DNA from: Clostridiales bacterium UBA8153
GTDB taxonomy: Bacteria; Bacillota; Sulfobacillia; UBA8153
NCBI GenBank assembly: GCA_003449495.1
Contig: DMHJ01000186.1
Span: 1 to 11,402, forward strand
Direction of reading: 5' to 3'
Length of the DNA: 11,402 nucleotides
Positions 1 through 5,842 of the stretch are shown piece after piece. The translations under genes were made by a program, and so were the position numbers. The first letter of the stretch is position 1, and each line of letters begins with the position of its first letter. The notes beneath the pieces are model-generated. The model had not been told where the DNA came from. It did no database searches and saw nothing but the letters and a program-made list of their open reading frames with translations.

Positions 1-22
1 ACTCAGCCTTGGGCTTGAGCCT

Positions 23-54
23 GTTCCCCCGGGAGCACCCTCCCCCGGGGGAAC
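23..54. repeat. Inverted repeat / hairpin upstream of the methyltransferase
   Basis: Arms GTTCCCCCGGG (23-33) and CCCGGGGGAAC (44-54) pair perfectly over 11 bp around a 10-nt loop. No T-run follows on either strand, so a classic intrinsic terminator is not supported. It could be the structured end of a transcript from beyond the window edge, or an extragenic palindrome. The rest of 1-198 is very GC-rich, and I see no gene or recognisable RNA in it. Confidence 0.45.
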
Positions 55-198
55 GTGGGTTGCGGCTCCCCCAGCGCCCCTCCCGCGACCCCCGGGGCCG
101 GCGCCAGACGGGTGGCAGGGCGGTTCGCCATAGGGGGGAAATGCCCCGGGGTGGCCGGTCCCGTCTCCACTCCCGGAGCACACCAGGCCAAGTGGGAA

Positions 199-1254
199 AT
201 GGAGGCGGCCGGGGGCCCCGGCGCGAGGGAGTCGAGCGACGTTCCAAGGGGGGCACGGGAGGTCTTGCAGCGGGATGCGGAAGGGCCGCGGGCGGCAAGT
301 TACGTCAACCAGGTGTACCACAAATCCTGCGAGCGTATGGAGGAGCTCCCCTGCGATGCGGTCAGCCTTACCGTTACCTCTCCTCCCTACTGGAACGCCA
401 TCGACTACGATCGCCACACCCAAGATGCCCAGGCGGACTATCGCACCCGCAGCTACGCCGTGGGCTACGGCGCCTACGACGATTATCTCGGCTGGCTCAG
501 GCGCATCTCCTCAGAGGTCTTCCGGGTTACCAAGCCCGGCGGCTTCTACGCCTTAGTCATCGGCACCGTCCTTTGGAACGGCAGGCACTTTCCCGTACCT
601 TTCGACATCGCCGCGGCCTTGAGCCGGGACGGCTGGGCGTTCCACCAGGACATCATCTGGCACAAGGTCACCGGCGGGGTGAAACGCGCCGGCGTTTTCT
701 TGCAGCATCCCTACCCCGGCTACTTCTACCCGAATATCATGACCGAGTACATCCTGGTGTTCGCCAAACCCGGCCGGCCCGTCTACCGGAACCGGAGCGC
801 CGAGGAGCGGCAGGCCTCCCAGGTGGCGACCCGGCGCCTGTTCACCAACGAGATCGCCAACACCGTCTGGCACATCGCACCGGTGCCGCCGGGTCATCTG
901 GCCCATCCTTGCCCGTTTCCCGAGGAGATCCCCTACCGGCTGATCGCCCTATACTCGTACACCGGTGAGACCATCCTGGATCCGTTCTGCGGATCCGGCC
1001 AGACCCTCAAGGTGGCCAAGTACCTGGGCAGGACCTACGTAGGCTACGACGTTGCCGCCCAGTACGTGGAGCTGGCCCGGCGGCGCATCCACGAGCCGCC
1101 CGCCCTGAGACCCGAGCAGCTGGTGGCCAGCTTCGACAAACTGCCCCTGGACATGCCGCCCGGCGGACCCACCCGGGCAACCGGTACCGTCCGGCCCGCC
1201 ACCGGGCCGGACGACCTGCCCGGCCCGGCGGGGGAGTCAGGCGCTAACGGTTAG
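199..1254 (+). CDS. Site-specific DNA methyltransferase, beta class (N4-cytosine or N6-adenine)
   Basis: Transfers a methyl group from S-adenosylmethionine to an exocyclic amine of a base in DNA. The catalytic motif IV TSPPY is at about residues 60-64 and the SAM-binding motif I DPFCGSGQT begins at Asp261. Motif IV preceding motif I is the beta-class order, and SPPY rather than DPPY leans towards N4-cytosine. The region before motif I (HPCPFPEEIPYRLI) is the usual lead-in, and GRTYVGYD follows it. About 40 C-terminal residues are Gly/Pro-rich and look disordered. The 199 ATG gives 351 residues. It lacks a strong ribosome binding site, and the reading frame stays open upstream to 55 with low-complexity sequence, so the start is uncertain; a TTG at 265 is another option. 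No restriction endonuclease is visible beside it, so it is either an orphan enzyme or the edge of a system that extends to the left. It converges with the downstream operon, with 72 nt between stop codons. Confidence 0.88.
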   Translation: MEAAGGPGARESSDVPRGAREVLQRDAEGPRAASYVNQVYHKSCERMEELPCDAVSLTVTSPPYWNAIDYDRHTQDAQADYRTRSYAVGYGAYDDYLGWLRRISSEVFRVTKPGGFYALVIGTVLWNGRHFPVPFDIAAALSRDGWAFHQDIIWHKVTGGVKRAGVFLQHPYPGYFYPNIMTEYILVFAKPGRPVYRNRSAEERQASQVATRRLFTNEIANTVWHIAPVPPGHLAHPCPFPEEIPYRLIALYSYTGETILDPFCGSGQTLKVAKYLGRTYVGYDVAAQYVELARRRIHEPPALRPEQLVASFDKLPLDMPPGGPTRATGTVRPATGPDDLPGPAGESGANG

Positions 1255-1326
1255 GCCGTCACCTGGCTGGCCCCGGTTTTCCACCGGAACCCCGCCGCTG
1301 CCCATCCGGTTTTGCAGCCGGCCCAC

Positions 1327-2544
1327 CTAAAGGATGACGGTGGACAGCGCCTGCAGGAATTCCTCCACTTCCTTGGGCGTGTTGTACGGGGCAAACCCCA
1401 CGCGGATCAGTCCTCCCCGTTCCCTGAGACCCAGCACGTCCACAAGGGTGGAGGCATAGAAATCTCCCGCCCACACAAAGAATCCCAGCTCGCCCAGGCG
1501 GGAGGCGACCTGGCCGGCCTGCCGCCCCTTGACGGCAAAGGACACGGTGGGAGCCCGCATCGCCCGGGCGGGCGGTCCGTAGACGGTGACGCCCGGCAGC
1601 TGGTTGAGCCCCTCGATGAGGCGCGTGGCCAGCGGCCGTTCCCACGCCTCGATGGCGGTCATGCCCGCCCCTACCCGCTGCCTCCGGTCGCCGGCTACCG
1701 GAGACAGCCCGGCGATGAAGTCCACGGCCGCCTCCGTCCCGGCCATGCCCTCATGGTTAAGGGTACCGGTCTCTAGGCGGAACGGGATTTCCCGGTGCTG
1801 GGGGCGAAGCCGGTAGGTGCGTAGCTTGGCAAAAGCCTCCTCCCGCCCGTACATGAGGCCTACGTGCGGGCCGAAGAATTTGTAGGCCGAGCACAGTAAG
1901 AAGTCCACTCCCAGGGCTTTGACGTCGACCGGGAAGTGGGGTACGTAGTGCACGCCGTCGGCCACGGTGAGGGCGCCCACCGACCTGGCCATGGCCACCA
2001 CCCGGGCGGCGTCATTAACGGTGCCGACGGCGTTGGAGGCCAGCCCAAAGGCGATGACCTTGGTCCGCTTCGATAGCTTGCCCTCCAGTGCCCGGTAGTC
2101 CAGGACGCACTCGGGAGCGGCAAAAGGCACCCGGTGCACCACCAGACCCTGCTCCTCCAAGACGGTCCAGGGACAGATGTTGGCCTGGTGGTCCAAGTCG
2201 GTGACGATCAGCTCATCCCCCGGGGCCAGATCGCGGGCGATGGCCCGGGACAAAGCGTAGGTTAATGTGGTCATGTTGGCCCCAAAAGCCACCTCCCGGC
2301 TGGAACACCCCAGAAGATCGGACGCCGCCTGCCGGGCGCCGGCCAACCGCTCGTCGCTGAGGCGGGAGGTGTGGAACCTCCCTCCCGCGTTGGCATTGCT
2401 GTGGACCAAGTAACCGGTGATGGCGTCCAGGACGTTTCGGGGCACCTGCGTACCTCCGGGGCCGTCGAAAAAGACGGCGCTCCGGCCCGCCACTTGTAGC
2501 TGCAGGGCCGGAAACTGCGCCCGGCAGTAGGTAAGGTCGATCAT
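1327..2544 (-). CDS. Cysteine desulfurase-like PLP-dependent aminotransferase (class V fold, VC1184-type)
   Basis: A 405-residue fold-type I PLP enzyme of the NifS/SufS superfamily. Seen directly: an N-terminal FFDGPGGTQVP segment, FGANMTTLTYALSRA, DLDHQANICPW, a PLP-binding lysine at about residue 222 in CSAYKFFGPH, and ETGTLNHE. These are hallmarks I associate with the VC1184-like subfamily of cysteine desulfurase-like proteins. The segment corresponding to the SufS catalytic loop (GHHCA in SufS) reads GDFYA here, with Tyr363 where Cys would be. There is no cysteine in roughly the last 180 residues, so true desulfurase activity is doubtful. The ATG at 2544 is chosen because a strong GGAGGTG lies 6 nt upstream; the frame stays open further, to 2598, but that overlaps tatC. 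It is the last gene of the mobAB-tat operon, 17 nt after tatC. Context suggests a role in sulfur chemistry or maturation of exported metalloenzymes, which is inference. An isopenicillin epimerase-like or other aminotransferase-fold reaction is possible. Confidence 0.85.
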   Translation of the reverse strand: MIDLTYCRAQFPALQLQVAGRSAVFFDGPGGTQVPRNVLDAITGYLVHSNANAGGRFHTSRLSDERLAGARQAASDLLGCSSREVAFGANMTTLTYALSRAIARDLAPGDELIVTDLDHQANICPWTVLEEQGLVVHRVPFAAPECVLDYRALEGKLSKRTKVIAFGLASNAVGTVNDAARVVAMARSVGALTVADGVHYVPHFPVDVKALGVDFLLCSAYKFFGPHVGLMYGREEAFAKLRTYRLRPQHREIPFRLETGTLNHEGMAGTEAAVDFIAGLSPVAGDRRQRVGAGMTAIEAWERPLATRLIEGLNQLPGVTVYGPPARAMRAPTVSFAVKGRQAGQVASRLGELGFFVWAGDFYASTLVDVLGLRERGGLIRVGFAPYNTPKEVEEFLQALSTVIL

Positions 2545-2550
2545 TACAGT

Positions 2551-2557
2551 CACCTCC
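2551..2557 (-). promoter_or_regulatory. Ribosome binding site deciding the start of the desulfurase-like gene
   Basis: Minus-strand GGAGGTG lies 6 nt before the ATG at 2544. It makes that ATG much more likely than upstream in-frame starts, and it shows that the last gene is translated independently rather than only by coupling to tatC. Confidence 0.8.
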
Positions 2558-2561
2558 AAGA

Positions 2562-3302
2562 TCACTGTGCGGTTCCAGACGGCTTCTTCTTCCTGCACAC
2601 CAGCCAGGCCAGCCCGATGCTGACCTCATACAACAGCAACAGGGGAACGGCCATCACCAGCTGGGAAATCACATCCGGGGGAGTGAGCAAGGCCGCCACC
2701 ACAAACACCAGCACGATGGCGTAGCCGCGGAAGTTGCGCAACTGCCCCGGGGTGACCACACCCAGGGCCGCCAGCACCGTCACTACCAGCGGCAGCTGGA
2801 ACACCAGGCCGAAGCTCCAGAGCATGGATACGGCAAAGCTAATGTAGCGGCCATAGGAGAACATGGGCTGCAGACCGGGCGAGGCGAAACCCACAAAGAA
2901 CCTGATGGTCACGGGCAAGACTATCCCGTAGGCAAAGGCGGCTCCGGCCAAGAAGAACAGCAACCCGCCGGCGGCCGCTGCGAGGATCAGAGGTTTCTCC
3001 CTCCGGGTGAGACCCGGTGCCACAAAGGCCCAAGCCTGGTAGAACACCAGGGGCACGGACACCGCCACGCCTCCCAAAAGCATCAGCTTCACGTCGGTGA
3101 CCAGGGCCTCGGCCGGCGCCAGGTACACCATGGGCACCTGCCGGACCGGCCGGAGGATCAGCTCCCGTAGAGTGCCGATAAAGGCATAGCAGCCGGCCAT
3201 GCCCGCTACCACCGACAGTGCCGCCCAGATGAGGCGTTGTCTGAGCTCGGCCAGATGCTCCCATACGGTAAGCTGCTGGGAGCCCCCGTCCGGGTGGTTC
3301 AT
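2562..3302 (-). CDS. tatC: Twin-arginine translocase subunit TatC
   Basis: Integral membrane receptor of the twin-arginine translocation complex, which exports folded proteins bearing an RR signal peptide. It is 246 residues, normal for the family, with about six hydrophobic segments. Family landmarks are visible: HLAELRQRL near residues 16-24 (cytoplasmic signal-binding N-terminus), WAFVAPGLTRREK with the conserved Glu102, LLTPPD with Asp210, and PLLLLYE with Glu226. The C-terminus is basic (CRKKK). Its ATG overlaps the TGA of tatA as ATGA. No good Shine-Dalgarno sequence is visible, so translation is probably coupled. It sits after two TatA-family genes and a Mob fusion, consistent with export of cofactor-loaded molybdoenzymes. 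Confidence 0.96.
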   Translation of the reverse strand: MNHPDGGSQQLTVWEHLAELRQRLIWAALSVVAGMAGCYAFIGTLRELILRPVRQVPMVYLAPAEALVTDVKLMLLGGVAVSVPLVFYQAWAFVAPGLTRREKPLILAAAAGGLLFFLAGAAFAYGIVLPVTIRFFVGFASPGLQPMFSYGRYISFAVSMLWSFGLVFQLPLVVTVLAALGVVTPGQLRNFRGYAIVLVFVVAALLTPPDVISQLVMAVPLLLLYEVSIGLAWLVCRKKKPSGTAQ

Positions 3303-3490
3303 GACCCGGCGGGCGGGTCTGCGGGCGGCTCCTCCTCGGACTCCTCCCGCCCCTGGCTGGCCTTGCGGAACTCCCGGATGGCCTTGCCCAGGGACTTACC
3401 AATACCCGGCAGCTTGCCCGGCCCGAAGATGATGAGCACGATCACCAGCACGATGACGAGTTCCTGCCAGCCGAGCCTTCCCAGCATCAT
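3299..3490 (-). CDS. tatA: Twin-arginine translocase pore subunit TatA/TatE
   Basis: A 63-residue single-span protein that oligomerises to form the Tat conduit. An N-terminal hydrophobic helix (ELVIVLVIVLIIFGP, about residues 10-24) is followed by the canonical FGPGKLP hinge, an amphipathic helix (GIGKSLGKAIREFRKA) and an acidic, Pro-rich tail. The Phe-Gly pair at the hinge, which is essential in TatA, is intact. ATG at 3490 overlaps the upstream TGA by ATGA, and its TGA overlaps the tatC ATG in the same way. Of the two TatA-like proteins here, this one has the better canonical TatA features. Confidence 0.94.
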   Translation of the reverse strand: MMLGRLGWQELVIVLVIVLIIFGPGKLPGIGKSLGKAIREFRKASQGREESEEEPPADPPAGS

Positions 3491-3693
3491 CCATCCCCCC
3501 GGTCCTGCCGTTCCTCTTCTTCCCGCCGCTTTTCCCCGCTCTCCTCCAGCTGGCGCTGGAGGCTGGAGGAGAGCTCGCGGAACTCCCGTAGCCCACGGCC
3601 GAGCGCCCGCCCAAGCTCGGGCAGCTTGGCCGGTCCCACGAAGATCAGGGCGACGATCAGGATGACCAGCAGCTCCATGGTCCCCAGCTGCAA
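3487..3693 (-). CDS. TatA/TatB-family protein, possibly TatB-like
   Basis: A 68-residue single-span protein of the same family: hydrophobic helix ELLVILIVALIFVGP, hinge VGPAKLPELGRALG, amphipathic helix GLREFRELSSSLQRQLEE, then a highly charged tail (GEKRREEEERQ). The residue directly before the hinge glycine is Val, where TatA normally has Phe; this position is commonly aliphatic in TatB. The longer, coiled-coil-prone charged helix also leans towards TatB. Start: the TTG at 3693 gives MQLGTMELLV, matching the usual few residues before the helix, and lies 4 nt after the mobAB stop. The ATG at 3678 is a possible alternative. It overlaps the next gene by 4 nt. Membership of the TatA/B family is firm; the A versus B assignment is inference. 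Confidence 0.88.
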   Translation of the reverse strand: MQLGTMELLVILIVALIFVGPAKLPELGRALGRGLREFRELSSSLQRQLEESGEKRREEEERQDRGDG

Positions 3694-3697
3694 GGGA

Positions 3698-4798
3698 TCA
3701 CATCCCGTCTCGCTGCAGTTGCAGGATCAGCTCTAGATGCGCGGCCAAGCCGGCCGCCTCGGTGGGCAGAAACAGCGGCACGTCCACGCTCCACGTTCCC
3801 TCCGTCACCCCGGCAATGAGCCGGGCGTCGCCGCCACAGACGGGACCGGCCTCCCCCCGCCACACTTCGACTTTGGCCCAGTCTTCCCTTTTGAATCCTT
3901 CGGCCAGGACCAGGTGGCACGGGCCCAGCCTGGCGATGGCGCCGGACAGGGAGAAATCTCCCGCCTCAATGAGTCCCAACCGGCCGGCTCCCACCGCGGC
4001 CACCGCCGCCGCTCCCGCCGCAAAATGCTGCTGGGTGTCGGACCCGGGGCGGTCGAACTGGAACCCGCCCGCCGCGTGCTTCACCGTGACCACCCGGTAA
4101 CCCCGGCGGCGCAGCTCGTGTATGAGCAGCACCGCCAAACGGGTCTTGCCCGCATGGGACCGCCCCACCACCGACACTACCGGCACCTGGTCGCCGGTGG
4201 CCAGGCGTCCCCGCGGGTGAGGTCCCGCTAAGCGCTGCGCCCTGGCCAAGTCTTCGGGGGTGTTGATGTTGAGAAACAGCACCGCGGGATGACCGTATTC
4301 CCGTATGACCTCCTCGGGCACCAGCCGGGTGCGCACGTGAGGGAAGAAGGCGCTCACCCGCCGCTCGCCCCGGGCCAGCACCGACCCGATGGCGGGCAGG
4401 CACGACCTCCCATAGACGGCGAACAGGGGCTCGAGGAACCCGCCGTAGGCCGGCACGACGGCATCAGAGTCGCCCGCCTCTTGCGCCAGATAAGCGGCGA
4501 AATCGCCCCGGAAGAAGGCAAGGTCGCAGGCGGCAAAGAAGGCATGGCTCCCCCGGGTATGGGTCAACCCGGCTTGGATGCCCCCCAACGGGCCCAGGCG
4601 CGGACTACGGTCGGGAATCCACTCCGGTGCCGTCCCACCCCCGCTTACCCCCTGGCCGCCCACCAGGGACACCCGGTCAAAATGCCGGGCCATAACCGTG
4701 AGCATGTGCTCAAGGACGTTATGGCCTCCCACTACCAGCCCGGTCTTGTCCTGCCCCAGGCGAGAGCCCTCGCCACCCACCAATATGTATGCGTCCAA
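3698..4798 (-). CDS. MobA-MobB fusion: molybdopterin-guanine dinucleotide biosynthesis protein
   Basis: Two molybdenum-cofactor proteins in one chain of about 366 residues. The N-terminal MobA domain (about 1-191) transfers GMP from GTP to Mo-molybdopterin. Its nucleotide-binding signature LVGGEGSRLGQDK is at residues 6-18, GPLGGIQAGL follows, and a CDLAFF acidic motif lies near residues 91-95. The C-terminal MobB domain (about 205-366) is a P-loop GTPase-like adaptor: Walker A GRSHAGKT at about 212-219, then TVKHAAGGFQFDRPGSDT and the VLAEGFKRE segment typical of MobB. Start: the frame is open to a GTG at 4873, but MobA proteins normally begin within a few residues of the AYILVGG strand. I chose the TTG at 4798, which follows GGGGG at a 7-nt distance; this ribosome binding site is weak. 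It is first in the operon with tatA/B, tatA, tatC and the PLP gene, supporting maturation of Tat-exported Mo/W-bisMGD enzymes such as formate dehydrogenase. Confidence 0.92.
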   Translation of the reverse strand: MDAYILVGGEGSRLGQDKTGLVVGGHNVLEHMLTVMARHFDRVSLVGGQGVSGGGTAPEWIPDRSPRLGPLGGIQAGLTHTRGSHAFFAACDLAFFRGDFAAYLAQEAGDSDAVVPAYGGFLEPLFAVYGRSCLPAIGSVLARGERRVSAFFPHVRTRLVPEEVIREYGHPAVLFLNINTPEDLARAQRLAGPHPRGRLATGDQVPVVSVVGRSHAGKTRLAVLLIHELRRRGYRVVTVKHAAGGFQFDRPGSDTQQHFAAGAAAVAAVGAGRLGLIEAGDFSLSGAIARLGPCHLVLAEGFKREDWAKVEVWRGEAGPVCGGDARLIAGVTEGTWSVDVPLFLPTEAAGLAAHLELILQLQRDGM

Positions 4799-4951
4799 GT
4801 CACCGCCCCCGGAGCGTACGATTTCTACAAACACGAGCGCCGGTCCTGCCGCATGCCGGTCGACAGAAGTCACGGTTACGGGAGCCGGCGCCTATGATGC
4901 CGCGGAACCGCACCCCAACCCCGGGCCCGGCCGTATGCTCCAACGTGCGCT

Positions 4952-4989
4952 CCTCCCACCCGTGGGAGGCAGGCCCGGGCCTGCCTCCC
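4952..4989. repeat. 26-bp perfect palindrome with an overlapping competing hairpin
   Basis: GGGAGGCAGGCCC (4964-4976) is followed immediately by its exact reverse complement (4977-4989), a 26-bp palindrome with no spacer. A second hairpin, CCTCCCAC (4952-4959) with GTGGGAGG (4962-4969), uses the same left arm, so in RNA the two structures would exclude each other. It lies in the 265-nt gap between the divergent mobAB operon and the small plus-strand gene. Neither strand has a T-run after it, so it is not a standard terminator. It could be an operator for a dimeric regulator or a leader-RNA switch for the mobAB operon. Only the symmetry is seen; function is inferred. Confidence 0.6.
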
Positions 4990-5001
4990 TTGCTCGCCCA
5001 G

Positions 5002-5032
5002 CCGGCGCATGGCTTCCCTCACCCGGCGCATG
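5002..5032. repeat. Direct repeat with 21-bp period in the divergent intergenic region
   Basis: CCGGCGCATG occurs at 5002-5011 and again at 5023-5032. The match extends to 12 of 13 positions if the preceding CA and one further base are included. The 21-bp period is two helical turns, the spacing expected for regulator sites on the same DNA face. It sits just upstream of the small gene at 5064 and about 230 nt before the mobAB start. GC-rich sequence makes chance repeats easier, so its role is unproven. Confidence 0.4.
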
Positions 5033-5051
5033 CTAAGGGCAGACCCGTGCC

Positions 5052-5056
5052 AGGAG
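5052..5056 (+). promoter_or_regulatory. Ribosome binding site of the small plus-strand gene
   Basis: AGGAG stands 7 nt before the ATG at 5064. It is the main reason to prefer this plus-strand frame over the overlapping minus-strand frame in the same interval, which has no comparable site. Confidence 0.65.
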
Positions 5057-5063
5057 TCGCAGC

Positions 5064-5246
5064 ATGTCCCAGCGTAACACGATGGGCGGCCGGCCGGGCC
5101 CCATTGACCGGGTGAAGTGCGTGGTCAATGCCGGTGAGTACAGCGACAAGCGCAGCCACTGCATCGCCTCAGGCACCGAGACCGAGCCACCCACTGCCGG
5201 GGACGGCCAGCAGGCTGACTTTGCCAGCTTCCGCCCCCAACGGTAG
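5064..5246 (+). CDS. Small DUF1540-like protein lacking two of the expected cysteines
   Basis: A 60-residue reading frame with an AGGAG ribosome binding site and a hairpin shortly after its stop. From memory of the family, DUF1540 proteins of Firmicutes carry CxVxxCxY, then CxAxxIxI, then a final TxCxxF. Here the order and spacing fit: VKCVVNAGEY (residues 17-26), HCIASGTETE (32-41) and ADFASF (51-56), after a GGRPGPID lead-in. The second and fourth cysteines are Gly and Phe, and the usual Ile positions are Thr. Each of these could arise by one base change from a family-like codon. The presumed metal or disulfide site would be incomplete. It may therefore be a decaying gene that is still open, or a diverged variant. 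It is transcribed opposite to both flanking operons. Family function is unknown. The family call needs a profile search; that this is the coding frame is fairly likely. Confidence 0.6.
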   Translation: MSQRNTMGGRPGPIDRVKCVVNAGEYSDKRSHCIASGTETEPPTAGDGQQADFASFRPQR

Positions 5247-5258
5247 TGGCGACGCAAC

Positions 5259-5287
5259 GGGCGGCTCCGGCCGCCCATCGCCCTTTT
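5259..5287 (+). terminator. Candidate terminator between convergent genes
   Basis: GGGCGGC (5259-5265) and GCCGCCC (5270-5276) form a perfect 7-bp stem around a TCCG loop. On the plus strand TTTT follows at 5284-5287, 7 nt beyond the stem, which is farther than ideal. The hairpin sits in the 39-nt gap between the stop of the small plus-strand gene and the stop of the minus-strand queT-like gene, where a terminator serving either side would be expected. Minus-strand readout has no T-run. Confidence 0.45.
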
Positions 5288-5765
5288 AACCGGTGGTCAG
5301 CCAGAGCCTGAGATCCCGGCGTCTGGCCAGGTACAGCAAGAGCGGGTAGCCCAGCCCGTAGCACGCCGCCAGCTGGCCGGCGGCGATGTAGGCGACGGTG
5401 AGCAAGTAGGGGACACCGGTGAGCGGGCCCACGTAGGCGGACACCACGACGGCATTGATGACTACCGGCGGGAGCGGCGCCCAGTGCGGACGCCGCACCC
5501 GGCGGGTGAAAAAGGCCGCCGTCAAGGTGGCCAGGGGCCCCAGGGTCAGATCGTAGGCCAAAAACGGGCTGGCCAGATTGGCTAAGAAGCATCCGAGGAA
5601 CAGCCCGGGGATGGCCAGGGGGGTAAGGTAGGGCAAGACGGTTAAAGCCTCGGACACGCGCACCTGAATGGGCCCGTAGGCAAGCCCGGCAAAGGGGGGC
5701 AGCATCGTGAAAACCACGTAGATGGCGGCGATCAAAGCGATCCTGCCTAGTTTCCGTAAGTCCAT
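5286..5765 (-). CDS. QueT-family membrane protein (ECF transporter S component, probable queuosine-precursor or 7-deazapurine uptake)
   Basis: A 159-residue hydrophobic protein with about five membrane segments. The N-terminus (LGRIALIAAIYVVFTML, residues 6-22) carries the small-residue pattern with which S components contact the EcfT coupling subunit. YGPIQVRVSEALTVLPYL (about 30-47) is the signature I associate with the QueT/DUF988 family. Such proteins bind a substrate, presumed preQ0/preQ1 in many Firmicutes, and need a shared energising module (EcfT with two ATPases), which is not in this window. The ATG at 5765 has GGAGGG 5 nt upstream. It follows purD by 77 nt on the same strand, so it may be the last gene of the purine operon. 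I see no preQ1 riboswitch in that gap, only a 10-bp palindrome GGTCATGACC at 5786-5795. The family is fairly secure; the substrate is inferred. Confidence 0.82.
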   Translation of the reverse strand: MDLRKLGRIALIAAIYVVFTMLPPFAGLAYGPIQVRVSEALTVLPYLTPLAIPGLFLGCFLANLASPFLAYDLTLGPLATLTAAFFTRRVRRPHWAPLPPVVINAVVVSAYVGPLTGVPYLLTVAYIAAGQLAACYGLGYPLLLYLARRRDLRLWLTTG

Positions 5766-5842
5766 CTCATCCCTCCGTCCGGCATGGTCATGACCGGGTC
5801 GGCCCCCGCCGGCACCCCGCCCGCCAGCCTTCTGCTGCCCGT

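Noticed and set aside
9..968. Long plus-strand open frame of 319 codons overlapping the methyltransferase
   Set aside because: The product is Arg/Gly/Pro-rich with no recognisable motif, while the frame at 199-1254 has clear catalytic motifs. It is a high-GC shadow frame.
1255..1326. Terminator between the convergent methyltransferase and desulfurase-like genes
   Set aside because: Short T4 runs and imperfect hairpins (for example around 1274-1291) are visible, but no stem is strong and correctly followed by a T-run on either strand.
4876..5031. Minus-strand 51-codon frame starting MRRVREAMRRLG
   Set aside because: The first 20 residues look helical, but the rest is Arg/Gly-rich with no motif. 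It has no clear ribosome binding site and runs through the palindrome.
4799..5063. Moco-type riboswitch ahead of mobAB
   Set aside because: Palindromes are present, but I could not match the conserved segments of the Moco RNA motif from memory. Only a covariance-model scan could settle it.
5033..5278. Minus-strand 81-codon frame opposite the DUF1540-like gene
   Set aside because: It has no ribosome binding site and no family resemblance. The plus-strand frame in the same interval has AGGAG and DUF1540-like spacing.
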